Of a stretch of 7,300 nucleotides of DNA, positions 1-5,620 are shown one piece after another. A model generated the notes under the pieces. The model made no database searches. It was not told where the DNA came from and was given only the letters and a program-made list of their open reading frames with translations. The position numbers and the translations under genes were made by a program. The first letter of the stretch is position 1; the number at the start of each line of letters is the position of its first letter. The stretch comes from JAUZQZ01 sp036985955. Its GTDB lineage: Bacteria; Pseudomonadota; Zetaproteobacteria; Mariprofundales; Mariprofundaceae. The stretch covers positions 1 to 7,300 of the forward strand of contig BTQQ01000085.1 of NCBI GenBank assembly GCA_036985955.1, in the 5' to 3' direction.

Positions 1-251
1 CCCAGTTGTTTCATGGCATCGACCTGATCCTGCATCAGGGCGATAAGTGGGGAAATAACAATGGCCGTGCCTCTGCGAATCAGGGCGGGGATCTGGTAAC
101 AGATGGATTTACCGCCGCCGGTCGGCATCAGCGTCAGCGCATCGCGTCCGCCAATCAATGCTTCGATAATCTCCGCCTGATGATGGCGAAAATCAGCATA
201 ACCGAAGGTCGATTTCAGGATGTGGCGCGCTTGTTCCAAATGTTGTTCCAT
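1..251 (-). CDS. recQ: ATP-dependent DNA helicase RecQ, N-terminal part (runs off the window edge)
   Basis: Superfamily 2, 3'-5' DNA helicase of recombination and replication-fork repair. Only the first 83 codons are present. Visible motifs, in RecQ order, are the motif 0/Q-motif region FGYADFRHQ at residues 16-24, Walker A MPTGGGKS at 41-48 followed by ICYQIPAL, and motif Ia ISPLIALMQDQVD at 65-77. The later DEAH box, RQC zinc domain and HRDC domain would lie outside the window. The start at 251 is chosen because FGY then sits at residue 16, close to its place in E. coli RecQ, and no better start lies upstream. There is no Shine-Dalgarno before it. A good promoter ends only 6 nt upstream, so the mRNA may be leaderless. 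The gene is divergent from ribE. The family call is secure. Confidence 0.95.
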   Translation of the reverse strand, partial: MEQHLEQARHILKSTFGYADFRHHQAEIIEALIGGRDALTLMPTGGGKSICYQIPALIRRGTAIVISPLIALMQDQVDAMKQL

Positions 252-257
252 GGGCGG

Positions 258-286
258 ATTATCCACAACCGGGCATCGTCTGTCAT
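258..286 (-). promoter_or_regulatory. Predicted sigma70-type promoter for recQ
   Basis: Read on the minus strand, ATGACA (286-281, 5/6 to TTGACA) is followed by exactly 17 nt and then GATAAT (263-258, 5/6 to TATAAT). Only 6 nt separate the -10 box from the recQ ATG at 251, so the expected start of transcription is at or within a base or two of the start codon. That fits the lack of a ribosome binding site. This is seen in the sequence; activity is inferred. Confidence 0.6.
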
Positions 287-308
287 ACACGCAGGAAATG
301 GGTAGTAT
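280..308 (+). promoter_or_regulatory. Possible promoter for the ribE operon, overlapping the recQ promoter
   Basis: CTGTCA (280-285, 4/6) lies 17 nt before TAGTAT (303-308, 4/6), and the ribE ATG begins 8 nt after the -10 box. The -35 hexamer overlaps that of the opposing recQ promoter (281-286) almost completely, so the two would compete for polymerase. It is weaker than the recQ promoter. The spacer is too short for an FMN riboswitch, so riboflavin feedback through that RNA is not visible here. Confidence 0.35.
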
Positions 309-315
309 CCGCCGT

Positions 316-912
316 ATGTTTACCGGAATTATTCAGGACGTTGGTGTCATCCAGAGTATCCAACGCGAGCTTGAACAGGCGTATATGACCATTGAAACCA
401 CATTGGATATGTCAAATTGGCAAAATGGAGACTCGATAGCGGTGGACGGCTGTTGCCTGACCCTGACGGACTTCGGCACAGAAAAATTTTCAGTCACATT
501 ATCACAGGAAACCCTGAATTTGACGACATTTGGACAGGCTCAGGAAGGAAAGAGGGCGAATCTGGAACCGGCATTGCGCATGGGCGATGCGCTTGGCGGT
601 CACATGGTCAGTGGTCATGTGGATGGCACGGGAAAGGTTGATGATATCCAGCCTGCGGGCGAGCATCGGCTTTTCCGGTTTTCCGTTCCGGAGAATCTGG
701 CGCGGTATGTGGTCAAAAAGGGTTCAGTGGCAGTCAACGGAGTGAGTCTGACCGTGAATGAAGTGGATGGATGCGCTTTTGAAGTCAATCTGATTCCACA
801 TACGCTGGCGAACACAAACTTGGGAGATTTGGCTGACGGTGATAGAGTCAATATCGAAACTGACATGTACGGGCGGTATATAGAACGAATGATGCAATTT
901 GGTCATGAATAA
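316..912 (+). CDS. ribE: Riboflavin synthase, alpha chain
   Basis: Cytoplasmic enzyme that dismutates two 6,7-dimethyl-8-ribityllumazines to riboflavin and the pyrimidine substrate of RibH. It is 198 aa, within the usual 195-220. It has the two internally repeated lumazine-binding barrels: GDSIAVDGCCLTL at 38-50 matches GSVAVNGVSLTV at 136-147. GGHMVSGHVDGTG lies at 94-106 and IPHTLANTNL at 160-169. Residues equivalent to the E. coli active-site set (S41, C48, H102, T148, D185) appear as S40, C47, H101, T146 and D183. The start is the ATG giving the near-invariant MFTGII N-terminus; an in-frame ATG at 298 would put odd residues ahead of it. No clear Shine-Dalgarno is seen, so a leaderless mRNA is possible. 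The gene is also called ribC or ribE depending on species. It lies 18 bp before ribBA. Confidence 0.95.
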   Translation: MFTGIIQDVGVIQSIQRELEQAYMTIETTLDMSNWQNGDSIAVDGCCLTLTDFGTEKFSVTLSQETLNLTTFGQAQEGKRANLEPALRMGDALGGHMVSGHVDGTGKVDDIQPAGEHRLFRFSVPENLARYVVKKGSVAVNGVSLTVNEVDGCAFEVNLIPHTLANTNLGDLADGDRVNIETDMYGRYIERMMQFGHE

Positions 913-930
913 AAGGAATATGGAGCAGCA

Positions 931-2154
931 ATGAGCCTTTCCAGTTGTGAAGAACTGATCGAGGAATTGCGTGCCGGACGCATGATTATCCTCGCGGATG
1001 ACGAAGACCGTGAGAATGAAGGCGATCTGGTTATGGCGGCGGAATGGGTAACGCCCGAAGCTGTGAATTTCATGGCAACGCATGCGCGCGGCCTGATTTG
1101 TCTGGCACTGACCCATGAGCAGGTTCAGCGCTTGCGGATTCCCCTGATGGTTCAGGACTCCAACGCCAAGTTCAAGTCGGCGTTTACCGTATCTATCGAA
1201 GCGGCGGAAGGCGTGACCACCGGTATTTCCGCCTTTGACCGGGCACAGACCATTCGCGTGGCAGCGGATGAAGGATCAGGGCCTGCCGATGTGGTGATGC
1301 CGGGGCATGTGTTTCCTCTGATGGCCAAGGATGGCGGGGTGCTGGTGCGCGCCGGACATACCGAGGCCAGCATCGATCTTTCAAATATGGCTGGACTAAA
1401 ACCGGCGGCGGTAATTTGTGAAATTATGAATGAAGACGGGTCCATGGCGCGCATGCCGGAACTGAAAGCCTTTGCCGCTAAACATCATCTGAAGGTTGGC
1501 TGTATTGCCGATATCATCAGTCATCGGCTAAAACACGATTCGCTGGTCAGACGTGAAGTTGAGGTACGCATGCCTACGGAATTCGGAGAATTCCGTCTGT
1601 TCGGTTACTCCAATGCCGTGGACAAGGCCGAGCATGTGGCGCTGGTGATGGGTGAACCGGACGGTGATACGCCTTGCATGGTGCGGGTGCATTCGGAGTG
1701 TCTGACGGGCGATGTGTTTGCTTCACGGCGTTGCGATTGCGGTTCACAGTTACATGCGGCCATGCGTCAGGTGTCGGCGGCGGGCACTGGCGTGATTCTC
1801 TATTTGCGGCAGGAAGGCCGTGGTATTGGTTTGTTGAACAAACTCAAGGCTTATAAACTACAGGATGCCGGGCATGACACGGTAGAAGCAAACAAAAAGC
1901 TCGGGTTCCGCGCCGATTTACGGGATTATGGCATTGGCGCCCAGATTTTGCGCGATCTGGGGCTGCGCAAACTTCGGTTACTAACGAACAATCCAAAGAA
2001 AATTATTGGTCTGGATGGTTACGGGCTGGAGGTCGTTGAACGTGTGCAGCTGGAAATGCATGCACACGAAGACAATATCGCTTATCTGACAGCCAAACGG
2101 GATAAAATGGGGCATTTGCTGGACGTCAACCCGGGTCAAAAGGACGCTAAATGA
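931..2154 (+). CDS. ribBA: Bifunctional RibBA: DHBP synthase / GTP cyclohydrolase II
   Basis: The fused enzyme supplies both riboflavin precursors. The N-terminal DHBP synthase converts ribulose 5-phosphate to 3,4-dihydroxy-2-butanone 4-phosphate plus formate. The C-terminal GTP cyclohydrolase II opens GTP to the diaminopyrimidine phosphate. In the 407 aa, the DHBP synthase part (about 1-205) has the acidic loop DDEDRENEGD at 23-32 and AGHTEA at 141-146. The cyclohydrolase part (about 208-400) has HSECLTGD with zinc cysteines C257, C268 and C270 in the C-x10-C-x-C spacing of E. coli RibA. It also has RQEGRGIG at 293-300, DTVEAN at 316-321 and LTNNPKK at 351-357. Both halves keep their key residues, unlike the degenerate cyclohydrolase halves known in some alphaproteobacteria, so both activities are expected. 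GGAG at 922-925 lies 5 nt before the ATG. The stop overlaps ribH as ATGA. Confidence 0.96.
   Translation: MSLSSCEELIEELRAGRMIILADDEDRENEGDLVMAAEWVTPEAVNFMATHARGLICLALTHEQVQRLRIPLMVQDSNAKFKSAFTVSIEAAEGVTTGISAFDRAQTIRVAADEGSGPADVVMPGHVFPLMAKDGGVLVRAGHTEASIDLSNMAGLKPAAVICEIMNEDGSMARMPELKAFAAKHHLKVGCIADIISHRLKHDSLVRREVEVRMPTEFGEFRLFGYSNAVDKAEHVALVMGEPDGDTPCMVRVHSECLTGDVFASRRCDCGSQLHAAMRQVSAAGTGVILYLRQEGRGIGLLNKLKAYKLQDAGHDTVEANKKLGFRADLRDYGIGAQILRDLGLRKLRLLTNNPKKIIGLDGYGLEVVERVQLEMHAHEDNIAYLTAKRDKMGHLLDVNPGQKDAK
1576..1596 (+). repeat. Perfect 9-bp inverted repeat at the RibBA domain junction
   Basis: ACGGAATTC (1576-1584) and GAATTCCGT (1588-1596) are exact reverse complements around a 3-nt GGA loop. 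The repeat encodes TEFGEFR at residues 216-222, the start of the cyclohydrolase II domain. A strong mRNA hairpin is possible, but the amino acids there are conserved in the family, so it may be chance. Confidence 0.6.
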
Positions 2155-2636
2155 GCCTTGATGCGCCTCGGCTTGGGGGAGCAGTGGATGCCAGCGGTTT
2201 ACGTATCGGGATTGTGGTCAGCCGTTTTAACGGGGAAATCACGGAGGCGTTGCTGGAGGGCGCGGTGAATACACTGAAGGAACATGGCGCAAGCGATTCG
2301 GATATGCGCGTCGTGCATGTGCCCGGGGCTCTGGAAATCGGCGCAATTGCGTCCCGGATGGCGCAATCGGGGCAATATGACGCTGTGGTCTGTCTGGGAT
2401 GCGTGATTCGTGGCGGAACGGCGCATTTTGAGCATGTTTGCCGTGGTGCGATGGATGTTATCAGCAACACGGCACAGCGTGGCGATATCGGTGTGGGCAA
2501 TGGCGTACTGACCGTGGACACAATTGAGCAGGCAAGGGACCGTGTGGGTGGCCGGCATGGACACAAGGGTGCGGAGGCGGCGCTGACGGCGGTTGAAATG
2601 GCGCATCTTCTTAGGGAGGTGCCAATTAACTCGTGA
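2151..2636 (+). CDS. ribH: 6,7-dimethyl-8-ribityllumazine synthase
   Basis: Condenses 5-amino-6-ribitylaminouracil with 3,4-dihydroxy-2-butanone 4-phosphate to give the lumazine used by RibE. The family forms pentamers or 60-mer capsids in the cytoplasm. It is 161 aa. Motifs are SRFN at 24-27 (substrate aromatic F26), VPGALE at 58-62, VIRGGTAHFEHV at 85-96 with catalytic His92 (His88 in the B. subtilis enzyme), GVLTVDTIEQA at 118-128, Arg131, and GHKGAEAALTAVEM at 137-150. The start overlaps the ribBA stop as ATGA, with AGGA at 2141-2144 as ribosome binding site. The last seven residues (REVPINS) and the stop codon lie in a palindromic insertion. Without it the protein would end LLRGL, with its stop overlapping the nusB ATG. 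The catalytic core is intact, so activity is expected. Confidence 0.95.
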   Translation: MSLDAPRLGGAVDASGLRIGIVVSRFNGEITEALLEGAVNTLKEHGASDSDMRVVHVPGALEIGAIASRMAQSGQYDAVVCLGCVIRGGTAHFEHVCRGAMDVISNTAQRGDIGVGNGVLTVDTIEQARDRVGGRHGHKGAEAALTAVEMAHLLREVPINS

Positions 2637-2775
2637 CCAGTGATTTTACATTCAAAACCGCCGATTTCTGCATTAAATATTTTAGCAATAGCCTTGCTAT
2701 TACTCACGCCCTTTGCCTTGAACTCGGCAGTTTTGAATTGCAAACTCATCCAGGCAGAGTTAATCAGCACCTCCA
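2614..2775. mobile_element. MITE-like 162-bp palindromic insertion flanked by TA at the ribH-nusB junction
   Basis: The whole segment folds on itself around position 2694. From the outside in, GGAGGTGC (2615-2622) pairs with GCACCTCC (2767-2774) and ATTAACTC (2625-2632) with GAGTTAAT (2757-2764). ATTCAAAAC-C-GCCGA (2650-2664) pairs with TCGGC-A-GTTTTGAAT (2724-2738) with one mismatch, and AATAGC (2687-2692) with GCTATT (2696-2701) around CTT. The segment is visibly more A+T-rich than the flanking genes. TA occurs on each side (2612-2613 and 2776-2777), the target duplication made by IS630/Tc1-mariner elements and their MITEs. Deleting 2614-2777 gives a ribH ending LLRGL and a TAATG overlap with nusB. 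No transposase is present, so movement would need one in trans. The palindrome is seen directly; its mobile origin is inferred. I do not recognise the family. Confidence 0.7.
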
Positions 2776-2788
2776 TAGAGGTCTGTAA
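2633..2788 (+). CDS. Hypothetical 51-aa small ORF inside the palindromic insertion
   Basis: The GTG start overlaps the ribH stop (GTGA) and the TAA stop overlaps the nusB ATG (TAATG), so it would be coupled on both sides. A strong AGGGAGGT (2613-2620) lies 12 nt upstream, somewhat far. The peptide starts VTSDFTFKTADF and ends HLHRGL. The final RGL is the codon string that would have ended RibH before the insertion. No known domain, signal peptide or clear membrane segment is seen. It may simply be open because the element lacks stops in this phase. Its translation could still matter, because it would move ribosomes through the hairpin and into nusB. Low confidence as a functional protein. Confidence 0.3.
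   Translation: MTSDFTFKTADFCIKYFSNSLAITHALCLELGSFELQTHPGRVNQHLHRGL
2765..2785 (+). promoter_or_regulatory. Hairpin that could hide the nusB ribosome binding site
   Basis: ACCTC (2769-2773) and GAGGT (2778-2782) pair around a CATA loop. CAG (2765-2767) and CTG (2783-2785) extend the stem past one bulged C. GAGG at 2778-2781 is the nusB Shine-Dalgarno, 6 nt before its ATG. The same ACCTC also pairs with GGAGGT at 2615-2620 in the long palindrome, so the two folds exclude each other. The pairing is seen in the sequence; a regulatory effect is inferred. Confidence 0.4.
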
Positions 2789-3222
2789 TGGCCAACCGGC
2801 ATAAAGCCCGGCAATCGGCGCTTGAAGTTTTGTATGCATGGCACAATGGCGAGCAGGACAGTGCCTCGATTCCATCATTGCTTGCCGGTCGTTTGAGTGA
2901 AGAAGGGCGATCCGATCAGGATAACGATTATTTGCGGGAGATGGTGCAAGGGGTGGTCGCGCAGGCTGAGGATATCGATCAGCTTATCGGTGGGGCCGTA
3001 CGTGGCCGCAGCCTGAAGAGTATTGCCCATATCGAGCATAATGTATTACGCATGGCGGTATGGGAGATGACCAACCGTCTGGAGATTCCATACCGCGTGA
3101 TTATCAATGAAGCCCTGGAACTGGCCCGCGCCTATGCGGATGAGCCGGGGCGTGGTTTTATCAATGGCGTGCTGGACCGCCTGGCGCACGAACTCCGGAA
3201 GGAAGAATTCCGGCCTGCCTGA
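2788..3222 (+). CDS. nusB: Transcription antitermination factor NusB
   Basis: NusB binds boxA RNA with NusE (ribosomal protein S10) and helps RNA polymerase read through rRNA operons. It is all-helical and cytoplasmic. It is 144 aa, typical length. Family signatures are the basic N-terminus NRHKARQSALEVLYAW (3-18), RSLKSIAHIEHNVLRMAVWE around 74-93, IPYRVIINEALELA around 100-113, and GRGFINGVLDRLA around 121-133. GAGG at 2778-2781 is a good ribosome binding site but sits in a possible hairpin. nusB next to ribH is the common proteobacterial order. The upstream palindromic insertion has probably replaced an original one-base stop/start overlap with ribH. The end of the gene carries a small inverted repeat, CCGGAA (3195-3200) with TTCCGG (3208-3213). 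thiL starts 8 bp later. Confidence 0.95.
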   Translation: MANRHKARQSALEVLYAWHNGEQDSASIPSLLAGRLSEEGRSDQDNDYLREMVQGVVAQAEDIDQLIGGAVRGRSLKSIAHIEHNVLRMAVWEMTNRLEIPYRVIINEALELARAYADEPGRGFINGVLDRLAHELRKEEFRPA

Positions 3223-3230
3223 TATCATCC

Positions 3231-4154
3231 ATGGATGAATTTGACCTCATTGAGCATGCTTTTCGTCAGCGGACACCGTTTGTACATAAGCTCACCCGGT
3301 TGCCGAATGGCGATGATGCCTCAATTCATACCATGCCCGAGGGTCAGGAAATAGTCATGAGTACCGATATATCCATGGCGGGAAAGCACTGGCCGGAGGA
3401 TTTCCCTTTAAACGATGCGGCCTGCCGGGCCGTGAATGCCGCCGTATCTGATCTGGCGGCCATGGGTGCGACACCTGCATGGATGTGGCTGGGTGTGATG
3501 GCAACATCTTCAGATGATGCGAACCAAATGGGGCAAGGTATTGCCATGGCGCTGGAACCTCTTTCCATGGAACTGGCCGGAGGTGACACCGTGCGTTCGC
3601 CCGTAAATGCGCTGTCGGTTACCGTGGCAGGTCTGTTGCCGCAAGGAAGCGGTTTGCGGCGGAACGCCGCTCGCGCCGGACAGGATGTATGGTTATGTGG
3701 TGAAGCGGGGCTCGCCGCGCATGGATTGCGGCAATGGCAGCAAGGAAAACGCGAAGGGAAGCATGTACCGTGTTTTCGGGATGTTCGTCCATTGTTAAAC
3801 GAAGGAACAAGGCTGCGGGAGTTAGGGGTGACATGCTGCATTGATGTCAGTGATGGCCTGTTTGCCGATGCGGGGCATGTGGCGGCTGCATCCGGCGTGG
3901 CGCTACATATTTGGCTGGAGAAGGTGCGGGGATTTTCGTCGCTGCTCACGGAGGTGGATGAGCAGGAAGCGATATGCCTTGCATTGAGTGGTGGCGAGGA
4001 CTATTCCCTGTTATTTACCGCACCGGCGGAAAAGCGGAAATCCCTGCCGTTTGCGCACCGAATTGGTGAATGCAGGAAAGGAAGCGGTGTTCACATCACA
4101 TTGAATAGTCGAAATATAAATGTTGCCAGCAAGGGGTATAACCATTTTTCTTAG
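3231..4154 (+). CDS. thiL: Thiamine-monophosphate kinase
   Basis: Phosphorylates thiamine monophosphate with ATP to the active cofactor thiamine diphosphate; AIR synthase/PurM-like fold, cytoplasmic. It is 307 aa, slightly below E. coli ThiL (325). Motifs in order are NGDDA (26-30), STDISMAGKHW (44-54), DLAAMGATPAW (74-84), GGDTVRSP (117-124), the metal/phosphate site DVSDGL (205-210), LSGGEDYSLLF (252-262), and the C-terminal GYNHF typical of the family. The usual RPxPR stretch before the DVSDGL block reads RPLLNEGTRLRELG here, a mild divergence. The start at 3231 gives a normal N-terminus but has no clear Shine-Dalgarno, so reinitiation after nusB (8 bp upstream) is likely. The end overlaps pgpA by up to 35 bp. 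Confidence 0.93.
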   Translation: MDEFDLIEHAFRQRTPFVHKLTRLPNGDDASIHTMPEGQEIVMSTDISMAGKHWPEDFPLNDAACRAVNAAVSDLAAMGATPAWMWLGVMATSSDDANQMGQGIAMALEPLSMELAGGDTVRSPVNALSVTVAGLLPQGSGLRRNAARAGQDVWLCGEAGLAAHGLRQWQQGKREGKHVPCFRDVRPLLNEGTRLRELGVTCCIDVSDGLFADAGHVAAASGVALHIWLEKVRGFSSLLTEVDEQEAICLALSGGEDYSLLFTAPAEKRKSLPFAHRIGECRKGSGVHITLNSRNINVASKGYNHFS

Positions 4155-4626
4155 CACGGCACGTTTTATTGCGGCAGGCCTTGGTAGTGGCTGGATGCCG
4201 ATTGCACCCGGCACGTCTGGTAGTCTGGCCGCATTGGTTGCAGCATGGTTCATGGTTCATGCATGGGGGATGCTTTCTCTCTGGTTCGGGTGGTTTTTTT
4301 TATTACCCGTGGCTTGCTGGTCCACGTATGTTGTCTTGTCCGGAGAACAGGAATCTGATCCGGCATGGATTGTCGTTGACGAATGGTTGGGGCAATGGCT
4401 CACGTTGCTGATTGCCTTTGTTGTGTTGCCTGTAAATCCGCTTGTGTTTGTTCTGGCTTTCGCGGGATTCCGGTTCTTCGATATTCTCAAACCCGGCCCA
4501 ATTAAGGCGATCGAACACACAGGGCCGGCCTGGTGGTCAATCCATGCCGATGACATTCTGGCCGGTATATTTGCCGGACTGGCGCTGTTGGCGGGAAATT
4601 TCATGGTGTCCGTAGTATCCAGCTGA
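4120..4626 (+). CDS. pgpA: Phosphatidylglycerophosphatase A
   Basis: Inner-membrane phosphatase that dephosphorylates phosphatidylglycerol phosphate to phosphatidylglycerol. It is 168 aa, matching the family. Conserved blocks are GLGSGWMPIAPGTSGSLAA (20-38), VVDEWLGQWLTL (85-96) with D87 and E88, FRFFDILKPGPI (117-128), and HADDILAGI (142-150) with the acidic pair D144-D145. Hydrophobic segments at about 36-58, 59-73, 93-117 and 146-166 suggest membrane spans. The ATG at 4120 lies inside thiL and has no Shine-Dalgarno. AAGGGG at 4131-4136 would instead suit the in-frame ATT at 4144, giving a 160-aa protein. The N-terminus is therefore uncertain, but the family blocks are unaffected. The next gene starts 1 bp after the stop. 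Confidence 0.92.
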   Translation: MLPARGITIFLSTARFIAAGLGSGWMPIAPGTSGSLAALVAAWFMVHAWGMLSLWFGWFFLLPVACWSTYVVLSGEQESDPAWIVVDEWLGQWLTLLIAFVVLPVNPLVFVLAFAGFRFFDILKPGPIKAIEHTGPAWWSIHADDILAGIFAGLALLAGNFMVSVVSS

Positions 4627-4627
4627 T

Positions 4628-5617
4628 ATGAGACTTATTCGAGCGCACCTGGTTGTAAGCGAAGCGGGCCTGAACGACCTCTGTAGTGCAGGAATAACCA
4701 CGGGGTGGCTAAGCGCATGGCTGCAATCCGCGGGTGCGGAACGTGTTGATTTACATTTACTTGAATCGGACACATGGAAACAGGCCGCGGACTGGCAGGT
4801 ATTCTATGCCAGTGAATCCGAACTGATGCGGGTGGCGCTGTATCATGGGAAACGCATTCGGGCACGGGAGGATGGCGGCAGGACACTGCTTGGAGCGGAT
4901 AGTTTCCAACTGGAGAACCCCTGCCGTACAGCATGGCATTACACACGTGATGATGGTTCATGCTGTGTGTTACTGCCCTTGGGCGATATTTCATACCAGC
5001 GTGAGCGCTGGCTACACATACTGAACACGAATAGGTCTTTGCTACCCCTTCACGTTTATCCGGGGAATTATGGAGGTATAGCGTTGGAACCGGGTTTGCA
5101 CGGATTGCTTCGAGCAAACCCGGATGAGCCAGAAGACCCGATGAATGATGGTGGTTATCTTCCTGAGGAAACATTGTCGTACAAGCTCAAATCGTGTGGT
5201 CTGAAAGTACGATTCGCCGAGTCCTGTACGGGTGGAGGGTTGAGCGAGCGCTTAAGCCGGTTGCCGGGTGCTTCCGAGGTGCTGGATGCAGCCTGGATTA
5301 CCTACAGCAATGACGCCAAGCATGCGCTGCTTAAAGTACCCAAACGGCTGATTGCCAAATATGGTGCGGTCAGCCGCGAAGTGGTGGAGGCCATGGCGCA
5401 AGCCGGGCGTGACAAGGCGCATGCCTGTGTGGCGGTCAGTGGTATCGCAGGGCCAGATGGTGGAAGTGAGGATAAGCCCGTGGGCACGATCTGGATGGCC
5501 GCCGCGCTTCCGGGCGGGAAACTTCAGGCTCAACGCAGTCATTTTTCCGGTTCCCGCGCCATGATTCGGCAAAAAACCGTTAACCATGCTTTTGCGATGC
5601 TCGCAGGATTACTGTAG
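4628..5617 (+). CDS. CinA/PncC-domain protein with an unrecognised N-terminal half
   Basis: Residues about 180-329 are a complete CinA C-terminal (PncC, nicotinamide-nucleotide amidase) domain. They contain FAESCTGGGLSERL (196-209), WITYSNDAKHALL (223-235), GAVSREVVEAMA (246-257), VSGIAGPDGGSEDKPVGTIW (270-289) and FSGSR (306-310). In E. coli PncC this domain deamidates NMN for pyridine nucleotide salvage. The first ~175 residues do not show the MoaB/Mog-like N-domain of full CinA: no GxE...G(D/N)T start and no TGGLGPTxDD. They have several tryptophans, the cysteines C19, C99, C112 and C113, and a stretch LHVYPGNYGGIALEPGLHG near 141-159. At 329 aa it is between PncC (~165) and CinA (~415). 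The start is 1 bp after pgpA with no clear ribosome binding site, implying coupling. No terminator is seen after the stop. The N-terminus may be a highly diverged CinA domain or a novel fusion. Confidence 0.85.
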   Translation: MRLIRAHLVVSEAGLNDLCSAGITTGWLSAWLQSAGAERVDLHLLESDTWKQAADWQVFYASESELMRVALYHGKRIRAREDGGRTLLGADSFQLENPCRTAWHYTRDDGSCCVLLPLGDISYQRERWLHILNTNRSLLPLHVYPGNYGGIALEPGLHGLLRANPDEPEDPMNDGGYLPEETLSYKLKSCGLKVRFAESCTGGGLSERLSRLPGASEVLDAAWITYSNDAKHALLKVPKRLIAKYGAVSREVVEAMAQAGRDKAHACVAVSGIAGPDGGSEDKPVGTIWMAAALPGGKLQAQRSHFSGSRAMIRQKTVNHAFAMLAGLL

Positions 5618-5620
5618 CGG

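Noticed and set aside
220..315. A longer ribE starting at 220 or at the ATG at 298
   Set aside because: The extension would cross the recQ start region and promoters. The family N-terminus MFTGII begins exactly at 316, and the AGGA before 298 is only 1 nt from that ATG.
252..315. FMN riboswitch upstream of the riboflavin genes
   Set aside because: The spacer is 64 bp, too short for the RFN element, and none of its conserved stems are visible.
2615..2774. Rho-independent terminator between ribH and nusB
   Set aside because: The long hairpin is not followed by a T-run, and downstream essential genes have no other evident promoter.
2147..2878. A 243-codon open frame on the minus strand across ribH, the insertion and the start of nusB
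   Set aside because: Its two ends are antisense to conserved ribH and nusB codons. Only the middle, inside the palindrome, is of interest, and it is explained by the symmetry of the element.
3195..3213. Inverted repeat CCGGAA/TTCCGG at the end of nusB as a terminator or operator
   Set aside because: It is a 6-bp stem with a 7-nt loop inside coding sequence and has no T-run. It is plausible as chance around a GAATTC site.
3344..3949. A 201-codon open frame on the minus strand
   Set aside because: It lies antisense within thiL, whose conserved motifs cover the same bases. The translation is rich in Ser, Pro, Cys and Arg, typical of an antisense shadow.
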